A stretch of 64,000 nt of DNA from Couchioplanes caeruleus (GTDB lineage Bacteria > Actinomycetota > Actinomycetes > Mycobacteriales > Micromonosporaceae): positions 8,180,501-8,244,500 of the forward strand of contig NZ_CP092183.1 in assembly GCF_023499255.1 (NCBI RefSeq), in the 5' to 3' direction. The position numbers and the translations under genes were made by a program. Shown piece by piece: positions 11,481-20,207 of this stretch (position 1 is the stretch's first letter; every line of letters starts with the position of its first letter). The notes beneath the pieces are model-generated. The model was given only the letters and a program-made list of their open reading frames with translations, made no database searches and had not been told where the DNA came from.

Positions 11481-13955
11481 GTGCAGGACGTGAGCTCGAC
11501 AGCACCGGACATTTCGGCCACTGTTCCGGGCATCCCCGCGGCGGGTCAGGGCAAACCGGCCGTTCCCGCCGCCCGAACCGACGATGCGGTCCCGCGCGTA
11601 GCTGCGCCACGGGAAGAAGGCGGCCCGGCTGGGCTTGCCGCGCTGGGGCCCGCCGAGCTGCTGCACCGGCTCCGGGTGCGGCGGGCGTCAGTAGAGGATT
11701 CGTCGATCACGCATGTCGAGCGGGTCGCGGCGCGGGCCGGGCGTACGGTGCCGTGGCCGGCGTGGGTGCCGCGGTCGTTGCGGGAGGCGTACGGCTTCGA
11801 GCCCTGGGAGCATCAGGCCGCCGCGGCTTCGCTCGCCCACGCGGGGCAGCACGTCGTGCTCGCCACGGGTACGGCCTCCGGCAAGTCCCTCGCGTACCAG
11901 ATGCCCGCGCTGAGCCGGCTGCTCGAGGACCCGCGGGCGACCGTGCTGTATCTCTCGCCGACCAAGGCGCTCGCCGCGGACCAGTTGCGGGCCGTCGCGC
12001 GCCTGGGGCTCGACGGCGTACGGCCGGCCACATACGACGGTGACACGCCGCGCGACGAGCGCGAGTGGATCCGGCAGCACTCCCGTTTCGTGCTGACGAA
12101 CCCGGACATGCTGCACCACGCCATGCTGCCCGGGCATGCCCGGTGGGCACCTTTCCTGCGCCGTCTCGCGTACGTCGTGATCGACGAGTGCCACACCTAC
12201 CGGGGCGTGTTCGGCTCGCACGTGTCGCACGTCCTGCGCCGCCTGCGCCGGTTGGCCGCCCAGTACGGCAGCTCCCCCACGTTCGTTCTCGCATCCGCCA
12301 CGTCGGGCGACCCGGAGGACGCGGCGTCGCGCCTCACCGGGCTGCCGGTGACCGCGGTGACCGAGGACGCGTCGCCGCGAGGGGCGGTCACCTTCGCGCT
12401 GTGGGAACCACCGCTGCTGCCGCACGAGGATCCCGATCTGCCACCGACGCGACGGTCCGCGCTGAGCGAGACGGCGGATCTGCTCACCGACGCGGTGGTC
12501 GCGGGCACCCGTACGCTCGCCTTCGTCCGTTCCCGGCGCGCCGCGGAGGTCGTGGCGACCATGACGCGGCGCTCCCTCGACGAGGCGGTTCCCGGGCTCG
12601 GGCGTCGGGTGGCGGCGTACCGGGCGGGCTATCTGCGCGAGGACCGGCGCGCGATCGAGCGGGCCCTGATGTCGGGTGAGCTGCTGGCCCTCGCGTCGAC
12701 GAACGCCCTTGAGCTGGGTGTGGATCTCGTCGGGCTGGACGCGGTGCTGATCTGCGGCTACCCGGGTACCCGCGCGTCGCTGTGGCAGCAGGCCGGGCGT
12801 GCGGGCCGGGCCGGGGGCGAGGCGCTCGCGGTTCTCGTGGCGCGCGACGACCCGCTGGACACGTATCTCGTGCATCATCCCGAGGCGCTGTTCGGCCGCC
12901 CGGTCGAGGCCACCGTGCTGGATCCGGCCAACCCGTACGTGCTGGGCCCGCAATTGTGCTGCGCGGCCGCGGAGGCCCCGCTGCGCCCGGCGGACCTGGA
13001 GATGTTCGGTGGCCGCGCCGCGCATGCCGCGGTGGAGGGTCTGACCCGTACGGGAGCGCTGCGCAAACGCCCGACGGGCTGGTACTGGACCCACCAGGGG
13101 CGCCCGGAGGTCGACCTGCGCGGCACGGGCGGCGCCCCGGTCGCCGTGGTCGAGTCGGCCACCGGCCGCCTGCTCGGCACGGTCGACCAGGGCTCGTCGC
13201 ACGTCATGCTCCACCAGGGTGCGGTCTACCTGCATCAGGGTGCCTCCTATGTGGTGGACGACCTGGACCTGGACGACGCGGTGGCGCTCGTCCACGCGGC
13301 GGAGCCGGACTGGTCCACCCATGCCCGCGACGTGACGGACCTGTCGGTGGTCTCGGTCCGCGAGTACGTGGACGCCGGCCCGGTCGGCCTGTTCCTCGGC
13401 GAGGTGGACGTGACCAACCAGGTCGTCTCGTACCAGCGCCGCCGCATCGGCACCGGCGAGGTGATCGACACCCGTCCGCTCGACCTGCCGGCCCGCGAGC
13501 TGCGTACGGTCGCCGTCTGGTTCACCGTCTCGCCGCGGACCCTGCTCGCCGCGGGCGTCGAACCCCCGGACGTGCCGGGCGCCCTGCACGCCGCGGAGCA
13601 CGCCGCCATCGGCCTCCTGCCGCTGATGGCCACCTGCGACCGGTGGGACATCGGCGGCCTGTCGACCGCCAACCACGCGGACACGCAGGCGCCGACGGTC
13701 TTCGTGTACGACGGCCATCCGGGCGGCGCGGGCTTCGCCGAACGGGCGTACGGGACGGCAGCGCAGTGGTTGCGGGCGACCCGGGAGGCGATCGCCTCCT
13801 GCGGGTGCGATGCCGGGTGCCCGTCGTGTGTACAGAGCCCGAAGTGCGGCAACGGCAACAACCCCCTCGACAAGGACAAGGCGATCTCCGTTCTGGACGC
13901 CGTGCTCGCGTCCCTGCCGAACCGTGCCGCCGCGGACGAGCCGAACGCGGCCTGA
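11481..13955 (+). CDS. DEAH-box helicase with four-Cys C-terminus (MrfA/YprA-like)
   Basis: 824 aa superfamily 2 helicase. An N-terminal disordered stretch of about 50 residues precedes the motor. Motif I is ATGTASGKSLAY, motif II is VIDECHTY (DECH), motif III SATSG, and motif VI QQAGRAGR. The C-terminal DUF1998-type domain ends with CGCDAGCPSC, spacing C-x-C-x3-C-x2-C, like the metal-binding cysteines of Bacillus MrfA, a helicase of mitomycin-damage repair. A role in DNA repair is therefore likely but inferred. The GTG at 11481 is used; a second GTG at 11490 is possible. It converges on the Tad operon, 8 nt away. Confidence 0.92.
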   Translation: MQDVSSTAPDISATVPGIPAAGQGKPAVPAARTDDAVPRVAAPREEGGPAGLAALGPAELLHRLRVRRASVEDSSITHVERVAARAGRTVPWPAWVPRSLREAYGFEPWEHQAAAASLAHAGQHVVLATGTASGKSLAYQMPALSRLLEDPRATVLYLSPTKALAADQLRAVARLGLDGVRPATYDGDTPRDEREWIRQHSRFVLTNPDMLHHAMLPGHARWAPFLRRLAYVVIDECHTYRGVFGSHVSHVLRRLRRLAAQYGSSPTFVLASATSGDPEDAASRLTGLPVTAVTEDASPRGAVTFALWEPPLLPHEDPDLPPTRRSALSETADLLTDAVVAGTRTLAFVRSRRAAEVVATMTRRSLDEAVPGLGRRVAAYRAGYLREDRRAIERALMSGELLALASTNALELGVDLVGLDAVLICGYPGTRASLWQQAGRAGRAGGEALAVLVARDDPLDTYLVHHPEALFGRPVEATVLDPANPYVLGPQLCCAAAEAPLRPADLEMFGGRAAHAAVEGLTRTGALRKRPTGWYWTHQGRPEVDLRGTGGAPVAVVESATGRLLGTVDQGSSHVMLHQGAVYLHQGASYVVDDLDLDDAVALVHAAEPDWSTHARDVTDLSVVSVREYVDAGPVGLFLGEVDVTNQVVSYQRRRIGTGEVIDTRPLDLPARELRTVAVWFTVSPRTLLAAGVEPPDVPGALHAAEHAAIGLLPLMATCDRWDIGGLSTANHADTQAPTVFVYDGHPGGAGFAERAYGTAAQWLRATREAIASCGCDAGCPSCVQSPKCGNGNNPLDKDKAISVLDAVLASLPNRAAADEPNAA

Positions 13956-13963
13956 AGACCCGG

Positions 13964-14314
13964 TCAACGGAGGACCGGGCCGGCTCTGGCCGCGGCGGAC
14001 GCGTGGCGTTCGAGGCCCGGCAGCGGCGTCACCACCGTGTCGACCTCGACCACGATCTCCCGGCCTTCCAGCCGGCAGCCGGTCAACCGGCTGCCGTTCG
14101 CCGACACCAGCTCCGCGGCCCGCGCGCACGCCACCTGCTGACCTTCGACGGCACGCATGGCCCCGGCGAGCGCGCCGAGGTCGGCCGCGGTGCGAGCCTC
14201 GTGCCGTCCGACGCGCGCCGCGCCGACGGCAGCGCCCGCCATACCGCCGGCGACGAGCACGAGCCCGACCGCGAGCACGAAGATCGAGGCGGCACCGCGG
14301 TCGCGGCCCGTCAC
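13964..14314 (-). CDS. TadG/Rv3654c-like pilus-locus protein
   Basis: 116 aa. The N-terminus GRDRGAASIFVLAVGLVLVAGGMAGAAVGAARVGRHEA has the charged cap, Gly-Ala-Ala and single hydrophobic helix of Tad-locus pseudopilins and TadG-like proteins, followed by RTAADLGALAGA, typical of the Rv3654c-like group. It is probably exported with the helix in the membrane. Its GTG start overlaps the preceding stop (GTGA), so it is the last gene of the minus-strand pilus operon. Confidence 0.82.
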   Translation of the reverse strand: MTGRDRGAASIFVLAVGLVLVAGGMAGAAVGAARVGRHEARTAADLGALAGAMRAVEGQQVACARAAELVSANGSRLTGCRLEGREIVVEVDTVVTPLPGLERHASAAARAGPVLR

Positions 14315-14742
14315 GGGATCAGCTCCGGTTCCCGCGCCGCCGTGGCGCTGCTCTCCACCGTGATCGCGGGCAGGTGCGCGCCGAGGACGGCCACCGGCGT
14401 CCGTACGGTCACCGTCACGGTGTCCGTGTCACCGGTGAGCTCCACGTGGGCGCCGGGAGCTATCCGGCTCGCCTCCTGCGCTCCCTGGCCACCGCGGGCG
14501 GAGACGAGGGCACCTTCGCGGGCGGCGTCGACGCAGCGGCCCTTGGTCGTCAGCGCGCTGACCGCGGTAAGGCCGGAGAGAAGCAGAAGCATGAGCGCCG
14601 GCAGCCCGGCCGCGAGCTCGGCTGTGAACGACCCGCGGTCGCGGCCGTGGGCCGGGGCTCGTCCGAGACCACCCTGTGTGGACGGAGGCCCCGGATCAGC
14701 GGGTAACTGTCGGGGGCGGCCGGACTGCCGACGCTCGGTCAC
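14311..14742 (-). CDS. TadE-like minor pilin
   Basis: 143 aa. After a Pro/Arg-rich leader of about 36 residues comes DRGSFTAELAAGLPALMLLLLSG, the TadE signature: a class III-type prepilin site followed by Glu at +5 and a hydrophobic helix. The rest is a small extracellular domain with VDAAREGALVSARGG, usual in this family. Starts and stops overlap both neighbours by 4 nt (GTGA). Confidence 0.85.
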   Translation of the reverse strand: MTERRQSGRPRQLPADPGPPSTQGGLGRAPAHGRDRGSFTAELAAGLPALMLLLLSGLTAVSALTTKGRCVDAAREGALVSARGGQGAQEASRIAPGAHVELTGDTDTVTVTVRTPVAVLGAHLPAITVESSATAAREPELIP

Positions 14743-14927
14743 TTCAGGGCCTCGTTGATCACCCGGGCCAGGGACTGCTGGATGTTGGGGCTGGTCAGGA
14801 CCTTGAGCAGGACGCCCGCGAAGGCGACAGCGGCCAGGGTGCCGACCGCGTACTCCGCGGTGTTCATGCCGTCGTCGCGGCCGGCTTCGGCACGGAGGGC
14901 GGCGAGGCGGGCGATGAGTCGGTACAC
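14739..14927 (-). CDS. flp: Flp-type pilin (DUF4244-like)
   Basis: 62 aa. The GTG at 14925-14927 is preceded by AAGGAG. The sequence has GMNTAEYAVGTLAAVAFAGVLLKVL: a Gly-Met cleavage site, Glu at +5 and a single hydrophobic helix, as in Flp/Tad pilins and the actinobacterial DUF4244 family. It is presumably the major subunit of the pilus made by this operon. It is separated from tadC by 29 nt, enough to allow its own translation signals and a higher expression level. Confidence 0.85.
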   Translation of the reverse strand: MYRLIARLAALRAEAGRDDGMNTAEYAVGTLAAVAFAGVLLKVLTSPNIQQSLARVINEALK

Positions 14928-14956
14928 GGATGCTCCTTCTTGTCGTGGTCGATGAG

Positions 14957-15547
14957 TCAGAGGACGTCGCCGAGGACCGCGACGACGACCGGTACGAGGC
15001 CGGCGAGCAGGAACGCCGGCAGGAAGCACAGGCCCAGGGGCAGGACGATCAGGACTCCCGCGCGCCGGGCGGCCGCCTCCGCGGCGATGGCCCGGTCGGC
15101 CCGCAGGTCGGCGGCGAGACGCGTACACGCCCCGGACAGGGCCCCACCGCTGGTGCTGGAGCGGACCGCCGCGGCGGTGAGGCGGTCCGCGCCCCTGACG
15201 CCGGCCAGGTGGGACCAGGCCTCGGGCGGGTCGGCGTCCAGGCGGAGCGAACGGGCTACGCGGTCGAGGCGTTCGGCGAGCGGACCACCCAGTGCCTCGG
15301 CGACCGCGGAGACGGCGTGGTCGACCGGTGCACCGGCGCGCAGGGCCGCTGCCAGGAGGTCAGCCGCGAGCGGCAGGTCCGCCTCGGCTCGCGTCCGACT
15401 GGCGCGCACGTCGGCCGGCTCCTGGCGCCTCAGCCATCGGTCGATCCCGTACGCGGCGAGCGCGGCGACCGGCATGCCCCACCAGTGACCGGCGTACCAG
15501 ATGATCGCCGCGCCGCAGGTGAGCGCGACGACGATACGGCGAATCAT
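14957..15547 (-). CDS. tadC: TadC-like inner-membrane platform protein
   Basis: 196 aa, GspF/T2SSF fold. Hydrophobic segments lie at both ends (IVVALTCGAAIIWYAGHWW and GVLIVLPLGLCFLPAFLLAG), flanking a cytoplasmic helical domain with SRTRAEADLPLAADLLAAALRAG. It forms the membrane platform of the Tad secretion system together with TadB. It is shorter than proteobacterial TadC (about 300 aa) but like actinobacterial versions. The ATG at 15545-15547 overlaps the stop of the 70-aa gene as ATGA. Confidence 0.85.
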   Translation of the reverse strand: MIRRIVVALTCGAAIIWYAGHWWGMPVAALAAYGIDRWLRRQEPADVRASRTRAEADLPLAADLLAAALRAGAPVDHAVSAVAEALGGPLAERLDRVARSLRLDADPPEAWSHLAGVRGADRLTAAAVRSSTSGGALSGACTRLAADLRADRAIAAEAAARRAGVLIVLPLGLCFLPAFLLAGLVPVVVAVLGDVL

Positions 15548-15756
15548 GCGGCGGCCCGGGGAACAGGGACGGGGACGGTGGCCGCGGCGGTCAGCGCTCG
15601 CAGGTCGGCGCGCAGGGGGCAGGCCACGGTGGCCGGTGCCGCGTACGCCGTCCGGCATGCTCGAAGCAGGACCGCGACGCAACACGGCTGGAACGGGATC
15701 TGCACCGGGCCGCCGGCCCGCAGGATCGCCTCCGCACCGCACGTGGAGGCCGTCAT
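15544..15756 (-). CDS. Small unknown protein between tadB and tadC
   Basis: 70 aa, not recognised. It is called a gene from its fit: the ATG at 15754-15756 overlaps the tadB stop as ATGA, and its TGA at 15544-15546 overlaps the tadC ATG as ATGA, so it fills the gap exactly like the other genes of the operon. It has four Cys (CCVAVLLRAC in the middle), several short Ala/Leu-rich stretches, and a VPVPVPRAAA tail. No signal peptide is convincing. A pilus-assembly role is inferred from position only. Confidence 0.6.
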   Translation of the reverse strand: MTASTCGAEAILRAGGPVQIPFQPCCVAVLLRACRTAYAAPATVACPLRADLRALTAAATVPVPVPRAAA

Positions 15757-16502
15757 CGCGCGGCTCCGGCGCTGAGGCGGTCCGCCCACGTCAGCCCCGC
15801 GCCCTGCAGGAGCGCCGCGCCCGTGGCGCACGCAGCCCCGATCGGGGTGTGGAGCAGCACCTGCAGCGGATCCACGCCGATGGAGTAGCCGAGCGCGACC
15901 CCGCCGAGGGGCAGGGCGGCCAGCAGCAGCGCTGTCGCCTGCGCGCCCGCGGCCTGTGCCGCCGCGGCGCCCCGGGCCCGGTCGGCGGCACGGGCGTCGG
16001 CCTCGATGCGGTCGACGAGGTCGGCGGTCGGTGCGCCCGTACGGTCGGACAGCCGCTGCGCGGACCCCGCAAGCCGTCCGAGGCGCCCACCGATCGCGGG
16101 CATCGCCGAGAAGCCCAGCCCTGCCCGGAGATCCGCGGCGAGGGCGCTCAGCTCGTCGAGGCTGCGGGACCGCTCGACGGCCGCCTGCCGGTGACCGAGC
16201 CGCCGGGTGAGCCCGCGTGCCCCGAGCGCCGCGTACACCGCTCCGACCAGCGCGGCCACCGGCCCACCGAGGACGAGGCCTGCCACAGCGGCGGTCGCGG
16301 CGGCACCGAGCAAGGCGCGCCGGGGCCGCCGGGTGAGCACCGCGCGTACGGCGGAACCGTTGATCGACGGCAGCGGGCGGGATCGGGGCGGGGCCAGGCG
16401 GCGCAGCACCGGGCGGGCCGGCCATCCGGCGACCACCGCCGCGGCGACCAGCAGTGCCGCCGCGAGGAGCCACGGCCAGACCGTGGGCAGGGCGGTCGTC
16501 AT
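15753..16502 (-). CDS. tadB: TadB-like inner-membrane platform protein
   Basis: 249 aa, GspF/T2SSF fold. There is an N-terminal hydrophobic helix (WPWLLAAALLVAAAVVAGW), a second pair near residues 65-95, the cytoplasmic helical core with SRSLDELSALAADLRAGLGF, and a final pair near residues 190-235. It partners with TadC and the ATPase TadA in pilus assembly. The ATG at 16500-16502 overlaps the tadA stop (ATGA), so intact tadA would be translationally coupled to tadB; the insertion in tadA should remove that coupling. Confidence 0.88.
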   Translation of the reverse strand: MTTALPTVWPWLLAAALLVAAAVVAGWPARPVLRRLAPPRSRPLPSINGSAVRAVLTRRPRRALLGAAATAAVAGLVLGGPVAALVGAVYAALGARGLTRRLGHRQAAVERSRSLDELSALAADLRAGLGFSAMPAIGGRLGRLAGSAQRLSDRTGAPTADLVDRIEADARAADRARGAAAAQAAGAQATALLLAALPLGGVALGYSIGVDPLQVLLHTPIGAACATGAALLQGAGLTWADRLSAGAAR

Positions 16503-16856
16503 CCCTGGCACCCCAGAACGGGCGGGACGGCCACCCCTCGTTCGGTGAGCAGGCGGGCGAGGGCCGGCGCGCCCGGGCCCGCGCCGCGTCCCCGCTGCCA
16601 GGCGGGGATGACGGTGGCGAGGTGCTGCTCCCCCGTCGGCAGCAGCACCCCGACCGAGTCCAGGACGCGGCCGCGGTTGATCCGGCGCACCTGGAGGATC
16701 ACCTGGAGGGCGGCCACGGCCTGGGCGTGCAGGGCGGCCCTCGGCAGGCCACCGAGCATGCCCAGCGCCTCGAGCCGGGCCGGTACGTCCGCCGGCGCAT
16801 TGGCGTGCAGGGTGCCGGCGCCCCCGTCGTGGCCGGTGTTGAGGGCGCCGAGCAGG
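16499..16856 (-). pseudogene. tadA: tadA, 3' fragment (cut by the inserted element)
   Basis: These 117 codons begin at LGALNTGHDGGAGTLHANAP, which is the His-box region and C-terminal lobe of a TadA/CpaF-type secretion ATPase, and end at the normal overlap with tadB. The upstream part of the gene is at 49560-50402. Beyond 16856 the reading frame runs on into unrelated sequence of the element (to 16951) and has no pilus-like content. Joining codon 281 of the 5' piece to this fragment at the shared CAGG gives EIVDLLGALNTGHDGG, an uninterrupted TadA of 398 aa. Confidence 0.93.
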
Positions 16857-17031
16857 CACAGAGCGCTGAACAGCACAAGGTTTAGTTCGCGCACGTAAAC
16901 CGGCTTCTTCAGCGAGGCCGACTCCGAGACGGTAACGAGTGCGCTGAACACCGGCCTCCCAGCGCCGCCCTGACTTCCCTTCGTGCTGGCGTCGGAACAT
17001 CTTTGTCAGTGTCGAGAGTTTGGTCGTGGCG
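16857..17031. other. Left end of the element, noncoding
   Basis: No gene is seen. It holds an inverted repeat, GGTTTA (16879-16884) and TAAACC (16896-16901), and two copies of GCGCTGAACA (16863-16872 and about 16941-16950). These could be recombinase contact sites or chance. kdpE ends at 17032. Confidence 0.35.
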
Positions 17032-17709
17032 TCAGGGCCGGAAGCGGTAGCCCATGCCGGGTTCGGTGAGCAGGTGCCGGGGGCGGGCCGGGTCGGTCTC
17101 GAGTTTGCGGCGCAGCCGGGCCATGTACTGGCGCAGGTAGTTGGTCTCGGTCGCATACTGCGGGCCCCAAACCTCCTTGAGCAGGGCGGTGCGGCCGAGC
17201 AGCTTGTCAGGGTGGCGCAGGAGGTGGTCGAGCAGCTGCCACTCGGTCGGGCTCAGGTGCACCTCAGCGTCGCCGCCGGTGATAGAGCGGGCAGCCAGGT
17301 CGATGGTGTGGTCACCAATCGTGGCGATCACCGGGGCGTCGTCGGCCGGCTGGACGCGCCGGGTGACGGCGCGGATGCGGGCGAGGAGTTCGTCGATGCT
17401 GAACGGCTTGGTGATGTAGTCGTCGGCGCCGGCGTCCAGCGCGCTGACCTTTTCCTGGTTACCGGAGCGGCCGGACACCACGATGATCGGGACGGTGGTC
17501 CAGCCTCGCAGTCCGCGGATGACGTCGTTGCCTTCCATGTCGGGCAGGCCCAGGTCCAGTATCACCAGGTCGGGGCGTACGCGGGTGGCGGCCCGCAGCG
17601 CGGAGACGCCGTCCGGTGCGGTGTCCACCTCGTACTTGCGGGCGCGCAGGTTGATGCTGAGCGCGCGCACGATCTGCGGCTCGTCGTCGACGACCAGAAT
17701 TCGGGTCAC
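17032..17709 (-). CDS. kdpE: KdpE response regulator
   Basis: 225 aa OmpR/PhoB-type regulator. The receiver has the acidic pocket VVDDE, phospho-acceptor Asp52 in LVILDLGLPD, and Lys in ITKPF. The winged-helix DNA-binding domain ends TEPGMGYRFRP. It activates the kdp operon when phosphorylated by KdpD under potassium limitation or osmotic stress. Its GTG overlaps the kdpD stop by 4 nt (GTGA), and it is the last gene of the operon. Confidence 0.95.
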   Translation of the reverse strand: MTRILVVDDEPQIVRALSINLRARKYEVDTAPDGVSALRAATRVRPDLVILDLGLPDMEGNDVIRGLRGWTTVPIIVVSGRSGNQEKVSALDAGADDYITKPFSIDELLARIRAVTRRVQPADDAPVIATIGDHTIDLAARSITGGDAEVHLSPTEWQLLDHLLRHPDKLLGRTALLKEVWGPQYATETNYLRQYMARLRRKLETDPARPRHLLTEPGMGYRFRP

Positions 17710-20189
17710 GACGCTTCCGCCGCGGGAAGTGAGATGATCATGGTGAGGCCGCCTCCGGGAGTCTCGTCGGGGGTCAGTGTGCCGCCCATCGCCTCGGTGA
17801 GCCCGCGCGACAAGGCTAGGCCGAGGCCGACGCCGGTGTGGTTGTCGCGGTCGCCGAGCCGCTGGAAGGGCAGGAAGATGTCGCCCCAGCGGTCTTTGGG
17901 GATTCCTGGGCCGTGGTCGACGACGCGGATCTCGACGAGGCCGCTCAGGGTGCTGGCGGTGATGACCGGTGGCCGGTCGGCCGGGCTGTGCCGCAGGGCG
18001 TTGGCGGTGAGGTTGACGATGACGCGTTCGAGCAGGCCGGGGTCGGCGCGTATGTCGGGCAGGTTGTCAGTGATGTGCAGGCGGATGTTGCGTCCGGCGG
18101 GGCCGAGGTCGTCGAGGGCGTGCGGCAGGATCTCGTCGGCGCCGATGTCGGTGGTGGCCACGCCGAGGGCGCCGGCCTGCAGCCGGCTCATGTCGAGCAG
18201 GTTGGTGACCAGCCGGGTGAGCCGGTCGAGTGATTCGTCGGCTGTCTCGAGCAGCGCGGCTCGGTCGTCGTCGTCGAAGTGGATGTCGGGGCTGCGCAGG
18301 CTGGCTACCGACGCCTTCGCTGACGCGAGGGGGGTGCGCAGGTCGTGGCTGACGGCGGCGAGCAGCGCGGTGCGCATGCGGTCGGCTTCAGCCAGGGGTT
18401 TGGCGGTGGCGGCCTCGGCGGTCAGCCTTTCCTGCCGCAGGGCGAGGGTGGCCTGAGCGGCGAACGCTTCGACGATGCGCCGGTCGCTGGCGGCCAGCGG
18501 CCGGCCTTTCAACAGCATGGTGAGCTCGTCGTCAACTTTGATCTCGGCATCGGCGTCGGCGGCCTGGGTGCAGGCCGGTTGTCCGACTTCGGCGACGACG
18601 ACATCGTTGTCCAGCAGCGTGACCGAGTCGAGGTTGAAGGTTTCGCGCAGACGTTCGAGCAGCGCCATCAGCGGACGTTCGCCGCGCAGGACACCGCCGG
18701 CGACGGTGGCCAGGGTCTGGGCGTCGGCGCCAGCTTCGGCGGCTTGGCGGGTCTTGCGGGCGGCGGTGTCGACGACCCAGCTGACCGCGAGCGCGACCAC
18801 CACGAAGATGGCGAGGGCGAGCAGGTTCTCGCTTTCGGCGATGGTGAATCGGCCTACGGGTGGGGTGAAGTACCAGTTAAGCAGCAGGGAGGAGGCTACG
18901 GCGGCAAGCAGGGCGGGCCACAGGCCGCCGATCAGGGCGACGCCGACCACCGCGGCGAGGAAGACCAGGATGTCGTTGGTCAGCGTCAATCCGTCGCCGA
19001 TTTTGAGCATGGTGGTGAGGGCTGGGAAGCCGGCCAGCACGGTCAGGAGGCCGATGATGCGGCGGCGGCGCGACAGCGCGGCGGGCGGGCGGCGGGCCCG
19101 GCGGCCCTGACCGGCCCGCTCGTGGGTCACCAGGTGCACGTCGATCGAGCCGGACAGCGCGGTGGTGGTGACGCCGACGCCGGCCGAGAAGATCTGCGCG
19201 AGGCGGCCCCGGCTGGACGCTCCGAGGACAATTTGGGTGGCGTTGACGGCGCGGGCGAAGTCGAGCAGCGCGCGGGGCACATCGGCTCCGACGACCTGGT
19301 GGTACGACCCGCCGAGGCTTTCCACGAGCACCCGTTGGCGGGCCAGGGCGGCCGGGTCGGCGCCGGCCAGGCCGTCGTTGCGGGTCACGTGCACGGCCAT
19401 CAGGTCGGCGCCTTTCGTGCGGGCCGCGATCCGGGCCGCTCGGCGGATCAGGGTGTCGCCCTCGGGCCCTCCAGTCAGGGCGACGACAACGCGTTCCCGC
19501 GTCTCCCAGGTGGCGTCGATCTTGTGGTCGGCGCGGTATCGGTCGAGTTGTTCCTCGACCTTGTCGGCCAGCCAGAGCAGGGCCAGCTCGCGCAGGGCGG
19601 TGAGGTTTCCGGTACGGAAGTAGTTGCCGAGCGCGGCGTCGATCTTCTCCGGCCGGTAGATGTTGCCGTGGGCCATTCGTCGGCGCAGCGCCTCGGGGGT
19701 CATGTCGACCAGTTCGACCTGCTCGGCTGCCCGCACCACCGCGTCGGGCACCGTCTCGCGCTGCGGGGCGCCGGTGATCTGGGCGACCACGTCGTTGAGC
19801 GATTCCAGGTGCTGCACGTTGACCGTGGTCAGCACCGAGATACCGGCGTCCAAAAGCTCCTGCACGTCCTGCCAGCGTTTGGCGTTGCGGGCGCCCGGCA
19901 CGTTGGTGTGCGCGAACTCGTCCACCACGGCCAGCTCCGGCGTGCGAGCCAGCACCGCGTCGAGGTCCATCTCGGTGAAACCGGCGCCGCGGTAGCGCAA
20001 CTCGGCGCGAGGCAACACCTCGAGGTCACCGATCATCGCCTCGGTGTGCTTGCGGCCGTGCGTCTCGACGAAGGCGATCACCACGTCGGTGCCGCGTTCG
20101 GCCCGCCGATGTGCCTCCTCGAGCATGGTGTACGTCTTGCCGACGCCGGGGGCGGCGCCGAGGTAAATGCGTAGTTCTCCGCGTGCCAT
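17706..20189 (-). CDS. kdpD: KdpD sensor histidine kinase
   Basis: 827 aa. The N-terminal KdpD domain has Walker A GAAPGVGKTY and DEFAHTNVPG, followed by a universal-stress-protein-like domain (about 230-360), a DUF4118 membrane block of four helices (about 370-480), a GAF-like segment, HisKA with the phospho-His in AVSHDLRTPLAS, and an HATPase domain (NLTANALRHSP, VDHGPGIPKD, GVGLGLALSRGL). It senses potassium and turgor and controls KdpE. All expected domains are present and intact. It is 18 nt downstream of kdpC. Confidence 0.96.
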   Translation of the reverse strand: MARGELRIYLGAAPGVGKTYTMLEEAHRRAERGTDVVIAFVETHGRKHTEAMIGDLEVLPRAELRYRGAGFTEMDLDAVLARTPELAVVDEFAHTNVPGARNAKRWQDVQELLDAGISVLTTVNVQHLESLNDVVAQITGAPQRETVPDAVVRAAEQVELVDMTPEALRRRMAHGNIYRPEKIDAALGNYFRTGNLTALRELALLWLADKVEEQLDRYRADHKIDATWETRERVVVALTGGPEGDTLIRRAARIAARTKGADLMAVHVTRNDGLAGADPAALARQRVLVESLGGSYHQVVGADVPRALLDFARAVNATQIVLGASSRGRLAQIFSAGVGVTTTALSGSIDVHLVTHERAGQGRRARRPPAALSRRRRIIGLLTVLAGFPALTTMLKIGDGLTLTNDILVFLAAVVGVALIGGLWPALLAAVASSLLLNWYFTPPVGRFTIAESENLLALAIFVVVALAVSWVVDTAARKTRQAAEAGADAQTLATVAGGVLRGERPLMALLERLRETFNLDSVTLLDNDVVVAEVGQPACTQAADADAEIKVDDELTMLLKGRPLAASDRRIVEAFAAQATLALRQERLTAEAATAKPLAEADRMRTALLAAVSHDLRTPLASAKASVASLRSPDIHFDDDDRAALLETADESLDRLTRLVTNLLDMSRLQAGALGVATTDIGADEILPHALDDLGPAGRNIRLHITDNLPDIRADPGLLERVIVNLTANALRHSPADRPPVITASTLSGLVEIRVVDHGPGIPKDRWGDIFLPFQRLGDRDNHTGVGLGLALSRGLTEAMGGTLTPDETPGGGLTMIISLPAAEAS

Positions 20190-20207
20190 ACGGCGCCGCC
20201 TCCTTTC

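Noticed and set aside
16857..16951. N-terminal extension of the tadA 3' fragment as a new gene
   Set aside because: The residues before LLGALNTGHDGG come from the element and resemble nothing; the junction is better explained by insertion.
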